Below, one piece after another: positions 37,501-52,500 of a DNA stretch of 64,000 bases; the first letter of the stretch is position 1, and every line of letters starts with the position of its first letter. The stretch is from Luidia sarsii (Eukaryota > Echinodermata > Asteroidea > Paxillosida > Luidiidae). The DNA lies in the NCBI GenBank assembly GCA_949987565.1, contig OX465120.1, positions 7,082,587 through 7,146,586 on the forward strand, given 5' to 3'. The notes beneath the pieces are model-generated. The model was not told the origin of the DNA, searched no databases, and worked only from the letters and a program-made list of their open reading frames with translations. The position numbers were made by a program, and so were the translations under genes.

Positions 37501-40500
37501 AGCAGCCTGTAAACCAAAGCATTCCAATGAGTCATCTCAAGCCATATCTACATGTACATGTATGCCTTTGTTACGTGTACCTTATTGTCTCTTATCGGCA
37601 AAATGTGTGCACTTGCAGGAATCCCAACTTGTTGATTCTTTGTGTTTAAAGTTAGTTTACGATCACAATGTGAAAATTTTAATGCAATTTAAAGTTTAAA
37701 AAAATGAAAATGAGAATGCTTCTCTGGGAACTGTGACCTTTAAAACCAGATTGAGCAATGGCAAAATGATTATTTTGTTTTGTAGTCACCGACACAACAT
37801 TTAATTTGAATTCAGCATTCACAAATAAAAAAGGGTTGACTAGCAGAGGTCACCTAGTGATTGAATTTTTTCTCAAATTTCTAGGTACATGTACATGTTG
37901 GCAATGGCATTGGTTCCAGGCTTGATGACAAAAGTTAAATGCATTGTGTGAAGAAAAGGGTAGAGACCGTAGTACAAAGGGGCACCAAACACTGCAGTAG
38001 TAGGAAAGCATGAAAATGAGCTGGACCCAAACACCACAGATAAGACATGTACATAGAAGCTATTCCAAACACCAGATGAAGGCTGACTGAGGGAAATACT
38101 GCACAGCTTGTTTAAAGAATGTCTTGTGGCAAGGCTGAGAGGTGAGCAAACCCTACACCAGACAGTACGGGCATCTGAACATTGGTTTGACATGACACGA
38201 ATGTCCATATGCCAGTACTAACCAGGGAAGGGAAAGGACAGAAGCAAGAGTATGTGCCAAGCTACAAGCTTCATTGCTTGATAATGATAAGAATACCATG
38301 ACTGTCATCTACATCTACCACTAAAATGCTTTCATTTGCAAAAATTGATTTACAACCTTTCCTGTCAGTTCACATTTTAAGGAAGCGCAGATTCAATGTT
38401 GTGTTGTAAGAATGTTGAAGCAGTGACAACAGAAAACCAACATAGTGACTATATTAAGAGGCAATAGTTGTGGGTGAAAAGCAGCATATTGTTTAATACA
38501 AGCTCCAATTGGTTAACAGCTGATGGAAACCATGTCCTTGTAACCTGTTCATTCCTAGGAAATGAAGAAGCAGCATAAACACATCTCTCATAGTCAAAGG
38601 CATTTAAAGAAATGCCACAGCAATAGCTTCAGTGATAAAGATTTACTTAAATAAACAATAAAGACTGCAAGATATAGTGGGATGTTACATGTTGCTTGAT
38701 TGTATAGAATGTACAGCCTACCTTCAGAAGCTGTACAGTTGCTGCATCCTGTTTGCTCCTGAGCAGAGCTTGTAGTTCAATGATGGTGTCCCTGTACTGA
38801 TCAGCTTGAACATCACTAAGATCCTTCTCTGGAGTGTCACCCATGAGGAACTCCAATTCTTCAATAAGCTATGTGCACACATTATCAAAAGAAAAAGAAA
38901 AGGCAACACTTAACAATGCAGCAGCCAATTTCACTCATACACGTATACGTAGGAATCATTGCATACGTTCATCAATTCACATCAAGTCAAAAAGTTGGCA
39001 GTAAAACCACTTGCCAAGTTTATTTATAAGACATCCAGTAAGCATTGTGAAACAGGCTAGCCAATCAGATGGCATGGTTTACTACATCACAACCCATACT
39101 TGAAGGATACCAAGTAGAGCAGCCAATCACAATGCACAAGAGTGGTAAGCTGGAATGCAGCCACTTACAAGTATGTTAAGCTGCTACTGACTCAACCAGT
39201 AATCGCTACAGGGAAAAAGACAAAGTCACTGCATATGTGCGAATCACTATTCCCCTACTGCACTCTGCAATGAACAAGAGCACTGGCAAACTTGCAGCAA
39301 AGAGTTTCAATCTTGACTCGTCCATTTCAAGAAACAAAATGAAGTACATTAGTGTTATATAAATCCAGGTCCCTCGGTATCTGATTTGTACAAAAAGATA
39401 TTCAGATTTCTTCTGAATTTCTTTTTTAATCTGTTTAATTTAAATGTCTTTACCAGAAAGGCTTTGAACTCAGATTTATAATACGCACATGACTGTTGAA
39501 TGTGTAAGCTTATTGAATGAGCTTACAAAAGACATGGCAGATCACGTAATCCTATTATCAATAAACTGGGCCCAGAATAAGACTGACACAATGTAAGATT
39601 AGGCTCAAATACTTGCCCATGGCAAGGGGTATTCCAGATCCTAGTAATTCTACCAAAGCAATAACAAGGATGAGATTCAGGACAAATACTTACAGCCAGT
39701 GTCGGCTTACTGCCTTGTATGACTGAATCAATGTCATTACTCTCAGTGGACTCACGGGACAGGTTAATGAAGGTATTAATTTCTGCAGCAATAGTAGGGT
39801 TAGGGGAACCATCACACTGCATATACCGATCCCACTGTATTCAAACAAAACAAAACAAAATCTTTATATTTTCAAGTGTAAATGACGATCATTAAAACAG
39901 TTGAAACCTAACAGTCAAAGTAAAACAAATAGACAAATATAGAGGGCCTGACATTTCGATCCTGGCAGGACCCTTCTCAAAGACAGAATTCTGACTAGTC
40001 CTGCTAGAATGAAAATGTCAGACCTTTTTTATATGATATGATCGTCATCTCCTGATGACGGCCAGAGCATACTGGTCGAAACGTCGAGTTACCACTCATG
40101 GTGTCACCGCAAACCTCCCTATATTGATTCACCCACCATACAAAGCCTTAAGTCTTATTCAGACCTTTTTTGAAGAATTGAATTTTTGTCAATAAAGTCA
40201 GTAAGCAGTTTGCAATATTTGCAATAACAGAACACAAAACTTTTAAATCATTCAATGGCATCAACTATATTTTAGAAACATACATTGTACACAATAGCCT
40301 ACACTAATACACTATCATGTACGAGGAAATGCTCAATGTTACTGCTTGTGTACTACATGTTCATGTTCATGTACAAGATATTCAATTCCAATGACTTAAG
40401 AACATATACCAAATGGTTGCAAATATACATACTCCTTTGCAATGTGTACAGCTTAGGAATGGACAATCATTCTTTAATGATATCAAAAAAGTTACTTGTG

Positions 40501-43500
40501 CAATGTACATACAGTACATGTATGCCAATGTAGTGAAATGTTAATGGGCATACAGTATGTATACATGTAGTTACAGAATAGTACACGCCTAACCTATGTA
40601 CCGTACACTGTATTCTACTGTAATCTATAAAGCAGTGTGCCTCAGTTCTACCATGGTTCTACACATGTACATGTACATGTACATGTAGCACTATTTATTT
40701 CAAGCTACTTACCCTGGCAAAATTTACACAGAACTGGTAATCATACAGGTAAGCAAGTTCCTGCCTTTCCTTCCAAGGATACATACATGTATATAAGTCT
40801 TGATACCAAATACTTCCAGTGTGAATAGTGCCAGTGGAACTGAGGAACTAATGGCATTAAAGTGCACACTTTCCTTCTCATGAACAACTTCCTGGAACCT
40901 AGTGATAAGTGGAATCATAATTAACCCCAACTCCAGTCAGCCTATAAATAGAACACAATACTAAAATGCACATCCTGCTTGTGGCTTGTGCACATGTACA
41001 CGTGTAAGCATACTACTTTGAAGGGATACACTCTGGGTATATGGTTGTATTCAAAAGTAATGTACCGCTACATGTACAGTACACATGTACATTTACACAT
41101 ATGTACTGTACATTAGGCCACAGCAACATTACATGGACACACTCAAATGTACAGTACTGTACATGAGCTCAGTTTTAATTATTGTGGTTTTACAGCTTCG
41201 GTTGAATTTCAAATCTAACAAATTAAACAATATGCAAAGGTCAATAACAATACTTTTTACAGTAATATGCAAAAATGTTGCGACCTCTTAGCTAAAAAAA
41301 GGGACAAAAATGACTAAAATTACCCAAAAGCAAAACCCAACAATTAGGAGGGTATGACGTTTTTGTTTTTTATCCTAGCAGGACCTTTCTCAAAGACAAA
41401 ATCAATACATTCCCCTTTTTAAACATAATATTAATATACTGATTTTTATTTGACTTTGGAACATAAAAACTTAAGAAACAAAACCGAAATCTTTAAAAAG
41501 GTTCTAGGACCTGACGTTGTTATTCTAGCAGCACCTTTCTCATGGGCAGAAAAGTGATACTAAGACATCAGTCCTCCTTTTGAAATATATGTCCGGTAAA
41601 TTTTGTGAGCAAGAGGTGTGCGAATTATATCATTACTTTATACACAAACAGATAATATAATGTTTTAATAATAATATGATGTTTTATTCAAACGTATTAA
41701 AGAATACTTTTTTTCAGCTAAATTTGTAATGTTATCAGCATTCAAATTTGAAGAGAAAATGTTCTGGGACAATGGTTGAATATACTGATGGCACTTTCAA
41801 GTTTGTCTAAGGAGACTGGTTGCAGCAACTGAACAGGCCAGATAATGACTTATGGGTGAATAACTTTAACATGTGCAAAAATCCACAACCTGGCAATGCA
41901 CTAACGTCCTCTGTACATGTATGTGTTCAGATGTGCCCAAAAGTACATGTGTCATAGACTGCCAGGCATGCAACTCTTGAATTTAAAAAAAAGAGGAAAA
42001 TGTCCGAATGAAACTGCGAGCGCGAAGCACAAAGCCCTTACGGTGTGGGGTTTGGGGCCCTTAAGGATTCTAGATGCTCTGTGGTACATTCTAAGCAGTT
42101 TTTGACTACTTAGTATGACTTAAAGCTGAGTGACAGATTTTAACCTTTTTCAAGGCATACACCCAGAAACTTTTAACCTGATCTCAGTATGTGTTTTAAA
42201 TAATAGTTAGAGGAGAAGAAATATCCAGATGCATTTGGTTTTCTTTTCTTTTTTTACAGATTTTATTTTTTTACGCCTGAATTTTTAAAAAACGCTAATA
42301 TCCGCAGAATCCGCGGAAAAGTTGCATGCCTGGACTGCCCTTTCATGCCATACCACACTACTCATGCTGGACTATCCAGCTCAATGAATAAGTCCTGGTG
42401 ACTCTTTCCACACAAAGGTAGGACAATAAAGTAACAATGACCTCAGTTTCAAAATTCAACCAAGTACATTGTACATGCCCATAGATTTGAACTAGAATTA
42501 ATAATGCACACACATTTATACTCATTTGTTACCTGCATAACTTTTGAGCAAAAATGCCAACTTCAAATTGTGTCAAACTTCTTTGGACTAGGAAATAGAA
42601 ATATGGTACAGTAATGGAGACAATAATTAACATGAAAAACAGTGTACAGTGGTATTACCTTAGCCTGTGCACGTCTGGCATCATCAATATTGGCGAGAGC
42701 AATCTCATTTCCTTCCAGAATTGATAACAACTCACTCACTTCAGTTGCATGTCGCTGACTCTCCTGGTTGGAAATAGTTACAGAATATAGGTTAATAGTT
42801 CCTGCAAGAACACAAGCTGTCTGCATGTACATGTACTAGTATGAACTGACCATAGAACATACAAGAAGCAGCACTAAGCATGACAATCTTTACTGCATAC
42901 CAGTAATTCAAAAATGATGCTTTCAAAAATTGGTCACAATGGACCTTTCTAAATCTCTAGGTTGCAGTTTATCTTTTCCCGTGTTATCTTCAGGAAACAC
43001 CATCTTGAATAGCATGATAATCACATATCACAAAAAAGAGCTTTACGGACTAATAAGCAAATGAATATATTTACATGTATCAACACAAAGTTGGACTTGT
43101 TGTCAAGTACAATAAAAACAAAAAATGAAGTCAGTTTCAGTCAGGTAAACGGTTATCTGCAGCATAGACAAGAGACAGAAGAGTTACAATGCATATGTAC
43201 TTACCAAATGTACTGATCAAGTCCTGAGCATGTACAGTATGCACATTGCACAAGACGATGTTGGTTCTTACCAACATGAGTGAGTAAATGGCAGTAAGAG
43301 ACTTCTCAGGCTACTATATACACACTGAGCCTCCATCATGACCATCCTAGATATAGCTTCCTTCCTTCACAAATTAACTTCAATGTCACAAGGGACACAC
43401 TTACTGCCCCCCTAAATGCTCTCTTCCTGTCCCACCAGTTTACTCAGCAAATCACTGCTCCTTTGTCTTAGGGGAATTAACAGGCAAATTTTACCATGTA

Positions 43501-46500
43501 GGAAGGAAGAAATTTATGACATCTGCAAATGCAAGTTTGAGGTTCCTTTGTGGATGACTTCATGCTTGAACCAGTCTGTACATTATTTGGAATATTAAAT
43601 AATACAACAGGAAATTGTGGCATCCCTGCCCTGACTGATAACAAGTACGTTACACATGAATCTAATGTCTACTTTCAGTATATATACGCAAGTCTGCTCA
43701 ATTTAAGTGCCTACTCTATGGGTGAAGAAGAGAACCCCTAACTGTCAACTGAACAAATATTTCAAAGTAAATGGGTTCAGATAAAGGTTTTCCAATATAT
43801 AAACATCTAGGCCTACATGTACTGTAGTTCAAAAATGGATACTATATTATACTCACTGCTGCTTCCTGTCTCAGTCGTTCTTCTCTTTCAATTCTCTCCC
43901 TTTCCAAACGTTCTTTCTCTTCTTGTTCTGCCTTCAGTCGAGCATCTTCTACAATATCAACAAACAATGTACCCTGATTTGTAAGAAAATACAGGGGACT
44001 ACAAAATAATGTTTTAAAATCATCCCTTACAACAATGGGCAGGAAAATGTGATATAAGATGTTTTAGTTTTTAGGGGTTGGCATCAAAGTACATGTGCAT
44101 CTAAGGTTTCTCTGGTTCTGTTCACCAATCCTGATTTACAATGTAGTTGTACATGTATACAGTACACATGTAAGAGCAACCAAAATTTGTGTGTGCATCG
44201 TTCATCTTTTGATATTCTATTTCAAACAAATTCAAATAAAATACAATGCTTTGCATGGTGGAAGATTGCATTTGGATTACATTCAGATTACATGTACACA
44301 TGTACGTGTACATGTATACATGTATGTACATGTATCATGTATCGTGCGAACCCCCCGTTTTCGACGGTACACGTTTTCGACGCTTAGCCTTCTAACTCAC
44401 ATCACACGATGAAAACAACTCCGTATAACGATCTCAGACTTCCTAACTTACAGTGGGTTTCCTTCTCTTGTCCGTCACCGAAAATGTGGAAAGTTAAGGC
44501 TTTTCCGTGTGATTAAAAAAGTTGCTCTTTTGGGGTCTATTTTCCTAGGTACAAAACTGGCAGTTGCTTTGAAGCTCCAGTTTTCTTTATTGTTGGTCCT
44601 AAAAAAAATCTGAGTGTACCATAACAAACCCCAACATCCGTAGAAAAAAAATATATCACGCAACTTAAGGCAGTCCGTTCTGGGTAAAAACTATGGAGGC
44701 TCCTAAAGGGCGTCCCCCCCCCCATATATATATTTTTTTATTATTATTATTATTTAAAGACAAAAAGTAACATGGCCCAATAGGCTTTTATAAAAAATGG
44801 AAAAAAATAAAAGGGCAGCTAGAGAAAGTACCAAGGAGGAAATGTGTCTCTGGAGTGACATTGGGAAAGGTCATAACTGAAGAAGCAGTGAGAAAGAGGT
44901 ATTGTGGAGTTTTTTAAACGTCACAAAAGAAGACATCAACCAGACCAATACGTTTTAAGCATAAATTATGAATGATTTGAGGAAAGTGTTAGAAGCAGTG
45001 TGGAAAAACAAAAACAAAGATGAACACAAAAAAACATACAGGGAAGAATTTAATAGTGCCACACAGCATTTTGAGTTAATTTAAGAATTTATTTTGCGTT
45101 TGGCTACACTGGGACACCTTACTAAACACCACTGACGAAAATAGGTGACGATGCTTACTGCGCGGTGCGCCGCGGACGTCAACAAAACCGGGTAATCTTA
45201 CGGAAGTGACAGGCTTGATCAACCTTCTCTATGATTATTCTAATAGTCTGTGGTGTGGACAAAGTGACTGAGACCTCTTTTAGTGTGATACTTTCGTCCA
45301 CATTGTTCAATTTGAAGAAAAGTCCTTATATCGTCGAAAACCGGTTATTGGAGGATACATGTACAGTATGTTCACAAGTACATGCATAAACCCATCGGTT
45401 CTTTTAAGAACAAAAACATCTTGTCTACTGTTCTAGAGATTCAACTAGATCTCACCACAAACACCTTTTTTAATTTATGTCCTGTGTATGTGTAGACCAA
45501 GTGACATGTAGATTTACATGCACATGTACAGTACATGTACCTGTACATGGAATTGACAATAAACCAATGCCCTTGATAGTCTTCCAACTGAATCATCTTG
45601 TCAGGAATGAATGCTCCTACTGTACTAACAGATTTGTCACTAGTGCAAAACACCTATGGGAATTCCAATTCACAGGATTTAGTCCCACATGGTCCCAGCA
45701 AGAGATGTCCAAGGCTCTTTGGCTGGCTCTGCATTCTATAAATGCATTGTCACTCCAGAGGTCAACTACATTTCAAGGCTATGACCCATATGCACAGTAC
45801 ATGTAATTGATATAAAAGAAAAAAAATGAAATCGATGAAATGTGTGTATTATTTTCAGAAAAAGGGAAAAGACTGTACATTTGCACAGTGAACATGGCCA
45901 TAAATATGTACCTTCATGTGACCAGATGAACGTGTACAATGTACTAATGTACAAATTCATATGTACAACATGTACATGTACATGTACTTTGTACATGCCT
46001 GTGTATGTAGCAGTAGAGTGGGTACACATACAATGTACACATACATGTATAATGCACATGTGGTTAGTCATGGTCACCTGCCTGTAGCCAGGGAAGTAAC
46101 AAGGCAATGGCACAATGGCACTGGTTCTATAGGTCTACCTCCATGGTTTAATCATGGAGGAATGCGGACCATCAAAGCCTTCACATACATGTATGTATGT
46201 ACACTGTACATGCACACATGTTCTGAATGACACTGGTTCCCTGTTTTTTGGTGATGGCAACATACATGTACATGTATGATAATTATGTACATGTACAATG
46301 GCAACTGAAAACACTATTGTTTTCTTTGATGTGCATATCTTGATTCATACATGTACATGTACTTTATCCCCTTATTTTAATGCATACATGTGTACATGTA
46401 CATATACTGTACATGTAAATGTACATACATTTACATGTACATGTACACTCTATGGATCCTTTGCTTGTCCACAGATGCACATGTACATTGTACATGTAGT

Positions 46501-49500
46501 TTACGTACAGTACACTACACATTACATGTACACGTATACACGTACTGTACTGTACCGGTACATGTATGTGTACAACGTGTACGTGTACATACTGTACATT
46601 TTATACATGTAGTATGTACATGTACATGTACAAAGTACATTGTACATGTACTTACATGTAGCTGTTGAATTCACTAGTCAGCAAATTCGAATAAAACATT
46701 GTTTAAGCAATTTTTGCAAGCATTTTATTTTCATGGCTAAAACCAACAGTGTGAAAGGGCTGTGGGCATTACTTGCGTAACTTGCATTACTTGCGTAATA
46801 TGCAGTACATGTACATGTACTATATACCTACATGTACCAGTACCGTGTACCGTATGCTGCCAATCCATGGGCCATTCAGGGGCATTGTTCACATCATAAT
46901 TTGATCAATTTCAGTACATGCCAGAGTCTCATGGCTTAATGCACAATCTTCCACATTCTTTTTTCTCTTTACTTTGGAAAACAAGCTGAATCACTTACTG
47001 ATCATGAGAGACAGAAAAAAGGGTTTATTCAATTGTTTAAATGCTTGAATAAGTATTATTTATATTGGCAGTTTGTGGAACGTCAAAATGATCCCAATAG
47101 GCCACAACACATGGTGCAGTTTAGCTGAGCAAACAGCTGAATCATAAGAGTGATATGCTGAATCATAGAATCACATCTTATAACTCTGTGTACAGTACTC
47201 TTCCTGTCCACCAACCACTGCATTACCGGTACATTCAAAGCAAAGCCCAATGTACATACGTGTACATGTACAACTTCTATACTAAATGCCAAATGAAAAA
47301 TCAACATACATCTGAGGTCTTGGGATCATGTCTGGATCCTGTTAAATTTTCTTGGTGAATTGTTTACAATTGCCCAATTACCGGTACATACACGTATGTA
47401 CATGTACATGTACACATAGTTTTCTTTTACTGAAAATGTAAAAAGCTGCATACACAGCTGTAGCGAGAATTACAACAAATTGTTATCTAAATCTGAATTT
47501 AAAAAATGAGGGCAGAATCCCTTGGGATATACACATGTAAGTTGGTTAGTTGTTGAATACTTCTGAGTGGTGCCCCCTCCCAAGCAAAATAATATACTTG
47601 ACTATTTGGGAAGGCATCATCTATTAGCATCTAAGAACTGGATAGCTCAGGTGCTAAAAGCACTGGCACTGTACCTATAATAAGCTAGAGGCCATGTACG
47701 TGTACATGTACTGTACATGTACATATACAGTGTACTTGGTCTTGTCAAAATTTCCTTGCCTGTTTTGTACCTGTATACTATCTACTGAAGCATTGTTTCT
47801 CTTTACTAACACCCACTTTTAAACAAGGCCTTAACATTACACCTAATAATTTGAAATAGTATCCACATACACATTGGTACATGTGTACAATGTACATGTA
47901 CATGTTATACTGTATACGGATGTTTTTAAAAACTTCTGAATAGCCAGCTTACATGTACAGTGTACATGTACATGGAGTTACAAACATGAATGCCTTCCAT
48001 GGCTGTAGGTCATTCATGCCCTAGGATCAAAACACTAGACCCTCTACCTTTCTTTAACCCTTTAAACTCAGCCCTGCACAAAAACGGACGTCAGCGTCCG
48101 CTAAAATAAACCACTTACATGTATAACTCTTTATCTACTGCCCTCTGTTGGTCAAAAGTGGTACCATTGGAAAGGTGATTAAACAAGCTTTCTAACCATA
48201 GTATGGTACCCTATGTTGGACGTATACAAAAATAAATTCGGGATGAAAAAGAAGCCAGACCAACCCTTTTTCTGTCATTCACAAGCGTTCGCGAGTTTCG
48301 GCCCAAAGTGTGCAACTTCCGTTTGAATTATCGCGTCAAATACTTCATACTACAGCTTCAGAATGCCCCAAAAGAAGCCTGAAAAGACACTACATATTGG
48401 CCAGTGTTCCAGAACAACATATGGAGGAGAAGACATTTCAGATAATGTTGAATTTCTTCGATGAGAGCGAAGAAAAGACAATCTTGAAGTGGCATACTAC
48501 TACTAGCTGGATGTATGATTGTTTATCTACCAATGCATTATGTACATGTACATTGACCAATACACATTTACAGGCATAGTTATAGATCATTTGAATGGCA
48601 TCATTTGGGGGGTAATACTCACGTTTGTCTACATATTTTTATATGGATAGAAAGAGTACTAGTTGTAGAATACAAAAATGAAGTCAAAACTTTCCCAGTA
48701 TTTTTCTAAAATTCTGAAATTTACATAAATATGAAAAAAATGAAATTTTCAAATTCAAATGTGAGATTAAAAATGGCCGCAATTTTTTTTCAAAAAGCCC
48801 CTGGAGGATTTATTTCTGCACAGAAATGTAGCTCAATATATAAGCTTTAGAATAGTATATAATGTGATGAGGTTTCTGAAAAGAAAAGTGGACTTGTGAG
48901 GACAAAATCACAGCACATGCAAAACTCACAAAAATGGGCCTGAGCTTAAATACTGTCCGCTACTGTACTTGAACAGATCTATGGTAACCATTGTACACTA
49001 CATAATTATGTACACTGTAAAACCAAATACAAGATATACTATATGGTGGATAACTCAAGATGCTTGAAGAATTCTATACGATGTAATGTACATACATACT
49101 GTACACTGTGAGTGAAAATTAGTGTCCACATGTATACAATACTTTTGAACAAACATGTACATCATGTACCGGTACATTTCCTTGACAGCTGTGTAGAGTG
49201 CGTAGTGTACAGCACATGTACACATAAGTCATAAGGGTACACTTTATACAGAGTATAATTCTAATAAAGCTCCCTTTCTCAATTACTGATGTTTGAATTG
49301 TATCATGCAGTTCATGCTTAGCCTATAGAACTGTTCAAGAATGACATGTACTGTAGAGTATGTACATTTACATGTATGCACACTGTACCATAATTTTCTG
49401 AATATAAGCCGCTCCAAAAACATCATGATTAGAACATTTAATCAAAACGAGATTTAGTCTGTTTAACTCAAAAGTGTCTGACTTTCTCTGAAAAAATTAA

Positions 49501-52500
49501 GTTTCACAAAGTTTTATTAAGTTGCTGACACATGTAAGTTGCATGACTTTTTTCATTTACCATAGTTTAATACACTCATTCCCCTCTTCACGATACCCCA
49601 CTAATGTAACAAAAGTCTGTATCCTGGACCTTCAGTCAAACTTTATGATTTCTGATAGTTTTTTCCCATAAGTTCTCAAAACAAAGTGTCAACAAGACAG
49701 TGCATGTATGTCAGTACCGGTATTGGAAAAGATAATACACACTGTACATTGTACCTCTGAAAGCTACAACTGACTAACAAGCAGGACATCGTTCTGTCGT
49801 TTTCCAACTTTTGTTAATAAATTGGCTCCTGAATGTGAAACAATTGGTATTTCTCATTTCTCATCGGAAAGAACTGTCTTATACACATATGGTACATGTA
49901 CAGGCTTGATGTTCATTTTATTCTTCAGGACTCAGGGCATAAGCCACCAGGTGTACTTGAATAAGATGCAGTAAACCTTTTTATGGGTAAAATCAACATA
50001 GGCCTATACTAAGCAATTACGGTACATTGTACCATGACTACCCATGTACATGTACATGTAGATATACAGGTGTGTGTACGTTCACAACACTTAACTGTAA
50101 TTGTAAATAACTGCATACTTGTATACGTGTACCGATATGTTTGCATGTACATGTACATGTCAATTTCATTCAGGTTTAAACTTTTAATAAATCAAAATGA
50201 TTACACAGTAGGGGGCCTATATGTCCAGTGTGCATGTATGGTTTTCCAATTTCAGCATATTTTATACAGAAAATGCTGATCATGAACTTTCTAGGCAATA
50301 TACCGTACTTATACAAAATCTGAACTTTGCATACATGCTTTAATCTTAATCAACAGCATTTCCTTATAAAGAATCTTAAAGTGACCATATATCACCAACA
50401 GGATGTGTTCAAATTAAATGAGACAAGAATACAACTGTCATACAAATGTGTTCTTTGTGGGGATCATTTGAATCCAGACATAATCATGAACACACAGCTT
50501 GATCTTCATACATGGGGTGCAATAAAAGTACACACATGAACTAATCATGAATGAACTGAACTTACTGAAGTCTGTACATAAGGGCCGTTCCCACTACACC
50601 AAATAAGCGCAATTATTTGGATCACAATTTGAATCGCGAATCTAACTCCACTCTCTTTGCGTATGGGGACACAATAAATGCGATTATTAGTGGGATTTGA
50701 ATCGTGATTTGGACTCCACTAAGAGTGAGACTTTTTCAAATAATTTGCGTTTATTTTTCAAATAATTTGCATTTATTTGCGACGCGATGTGTGTGGGAAC
50801 GCTCCGCTCAAATCGCACTGGTTTTTTAAGCCCACAATGCATTGCGCAAGCATGGCATTTCCTGCCAGCACCTTACTGCCAGGAAGTGCAGCACAGGGTT
50901 TGTGTACATTCATCAGCGAGTCCCGCCATTCCCGCTTGTGCAGCGTGACCACATGCTAACTGCAATCAGCTTGCGTTTATTTGCGACGCGTTTATTTGGC
51001 CTGTGTGGACACGACCCCAAAAAATTCAAATCACGATTATTTTCGTAGTGGGAACGGCCCTATAGTATACATGTACCATACAGAAATTACACACGTGAGA
51101 ATGTACAAGCACTAATTTAAAACAGCCTCTGGTTTTCATGTTGGTAGAATATTAATGACTACTGTACAGGGCTTTTCACATTACAAAAGATCTGTGGGTG
51201 GAACCCGGGTCCGACCCATGTAAAAAATTACTGACCATTTCACACTACACGATTTAACATGACGTCAAACCATGTAAGGTACTCAACCCAGGTTGAAACT
51301 AACCCTGCTCGGGAGGTGGGTTGAGAGCAGTTGACCTGTTAGAGAATCTGAGCAAAGGTTGAAAGTGCTAGTGTGAAGGTCCCTGTGCTAGATTTCGACC
51401 CGTGTAAAGCATGCTTCCTGTCGATGCAAAATGCGGTTACTGGTACTACACATGCAAAGAAAAAGCACATTCTGACCTGGCACAAACAAGCATCCAAAGT
51501 GCGCCATGCAATAAATGATAACACATCCTGCAGACTCATATACACTTCTTGCAGGCAATTATCATAATTCCTTCATTGAATCTTTACTTATAGCATCAAA
51601 AGTCGTTGAAAAGAGACTGTACCTAAGAAGAGGTGGCTGATGTGTCAATTCAGAAGCAACTGGATGGAACTACATGCACACACTTGTGCAGTGTGAACAG
51701 ATCAACACATTACACAGGTTGACAGCCAATTTTGCATTGCGTCGTGTGAACATGCAGCATGATTTACCCATGTTGAAATTTACACAGGTAAGTTTCAACC
51801 TGTGTAAAGTTGCTGTAGTGTGAAAAGTTGAAGTGTAAAAAGGTGAAGTTGCTAAAGTGTGGACCACTTTAAGTTCAAGAATGGAGGAAATTTAAGTCAA
51901 GAAATGAAAACCATGTGTACCTTCTTCCTTGGCTTTGAGTTCCAACTCTTCCTTCTTGAGCCGTTCCTTCTCTGCTTTGCTTAACTTCCCCTTCTTTCCT
52001 TTTGCACTCTTGGCTGGTGATTTGGGAGGCTATGAAAACCATGGTATTAAAGACAAAACAAAACAACCATCAATTTCTGAAACAAATCATGTAGGTACTA
52101 CCGGTACATACAGTATGTGTAGAACTTCCATCATCAGTTAATGTACAAAGACAAACTACCGTAATGAAGTCAGATCATCATCATACATGTACATACATTG
52201 GCCACGTGTTGGCCATTATAACAAGCAATGCTCTAAATTGTACATGTACATGTACTTACTACAGGACCACATCCTTCTATTCTCCCTTTACCACTTGAAC
52301 ATGTTTATACTTCATTTTCATCACAAAGCTATTACATAATACTGCATCCTGAGTTTAGATTGTACGCCTGCACTGTGCATGCATATGTACAGTACATGTA
52401 CAGTACAACTGTAGGTGTACAAATCACCGACTCCAAAATCCATAGTACACAGTGTACATGTACATGTACATGTATGTATACGGTATATTTCCCCAGGTGC

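Larger units (their letters stand above)
39940..40225. mobile_element. Head-to-head pair of Penelope 3' units with an internal 128-bp insertion
   Basis: Antisense unit 39940-39992 meets sense unit 39993-40225. The sense unit is split by the ribozyme-like insertion at 40031-40158 and resumes with GTCAGTAAGCAGTTTGCAAT. DNAI7 intron 5. Confidence 0.75.

Noticed and set aside
45930..46660. CRISPR-like array
   Set aside because: Repeats are palindromic simple sequence without unique spacers, and the genome is eukaryotic.
46298..46668. Overlapping open frames of about 100 codons
   Set aside because: Simple-repeat artefacts of the same GTACAT type, inside DNAI7 intron 2.
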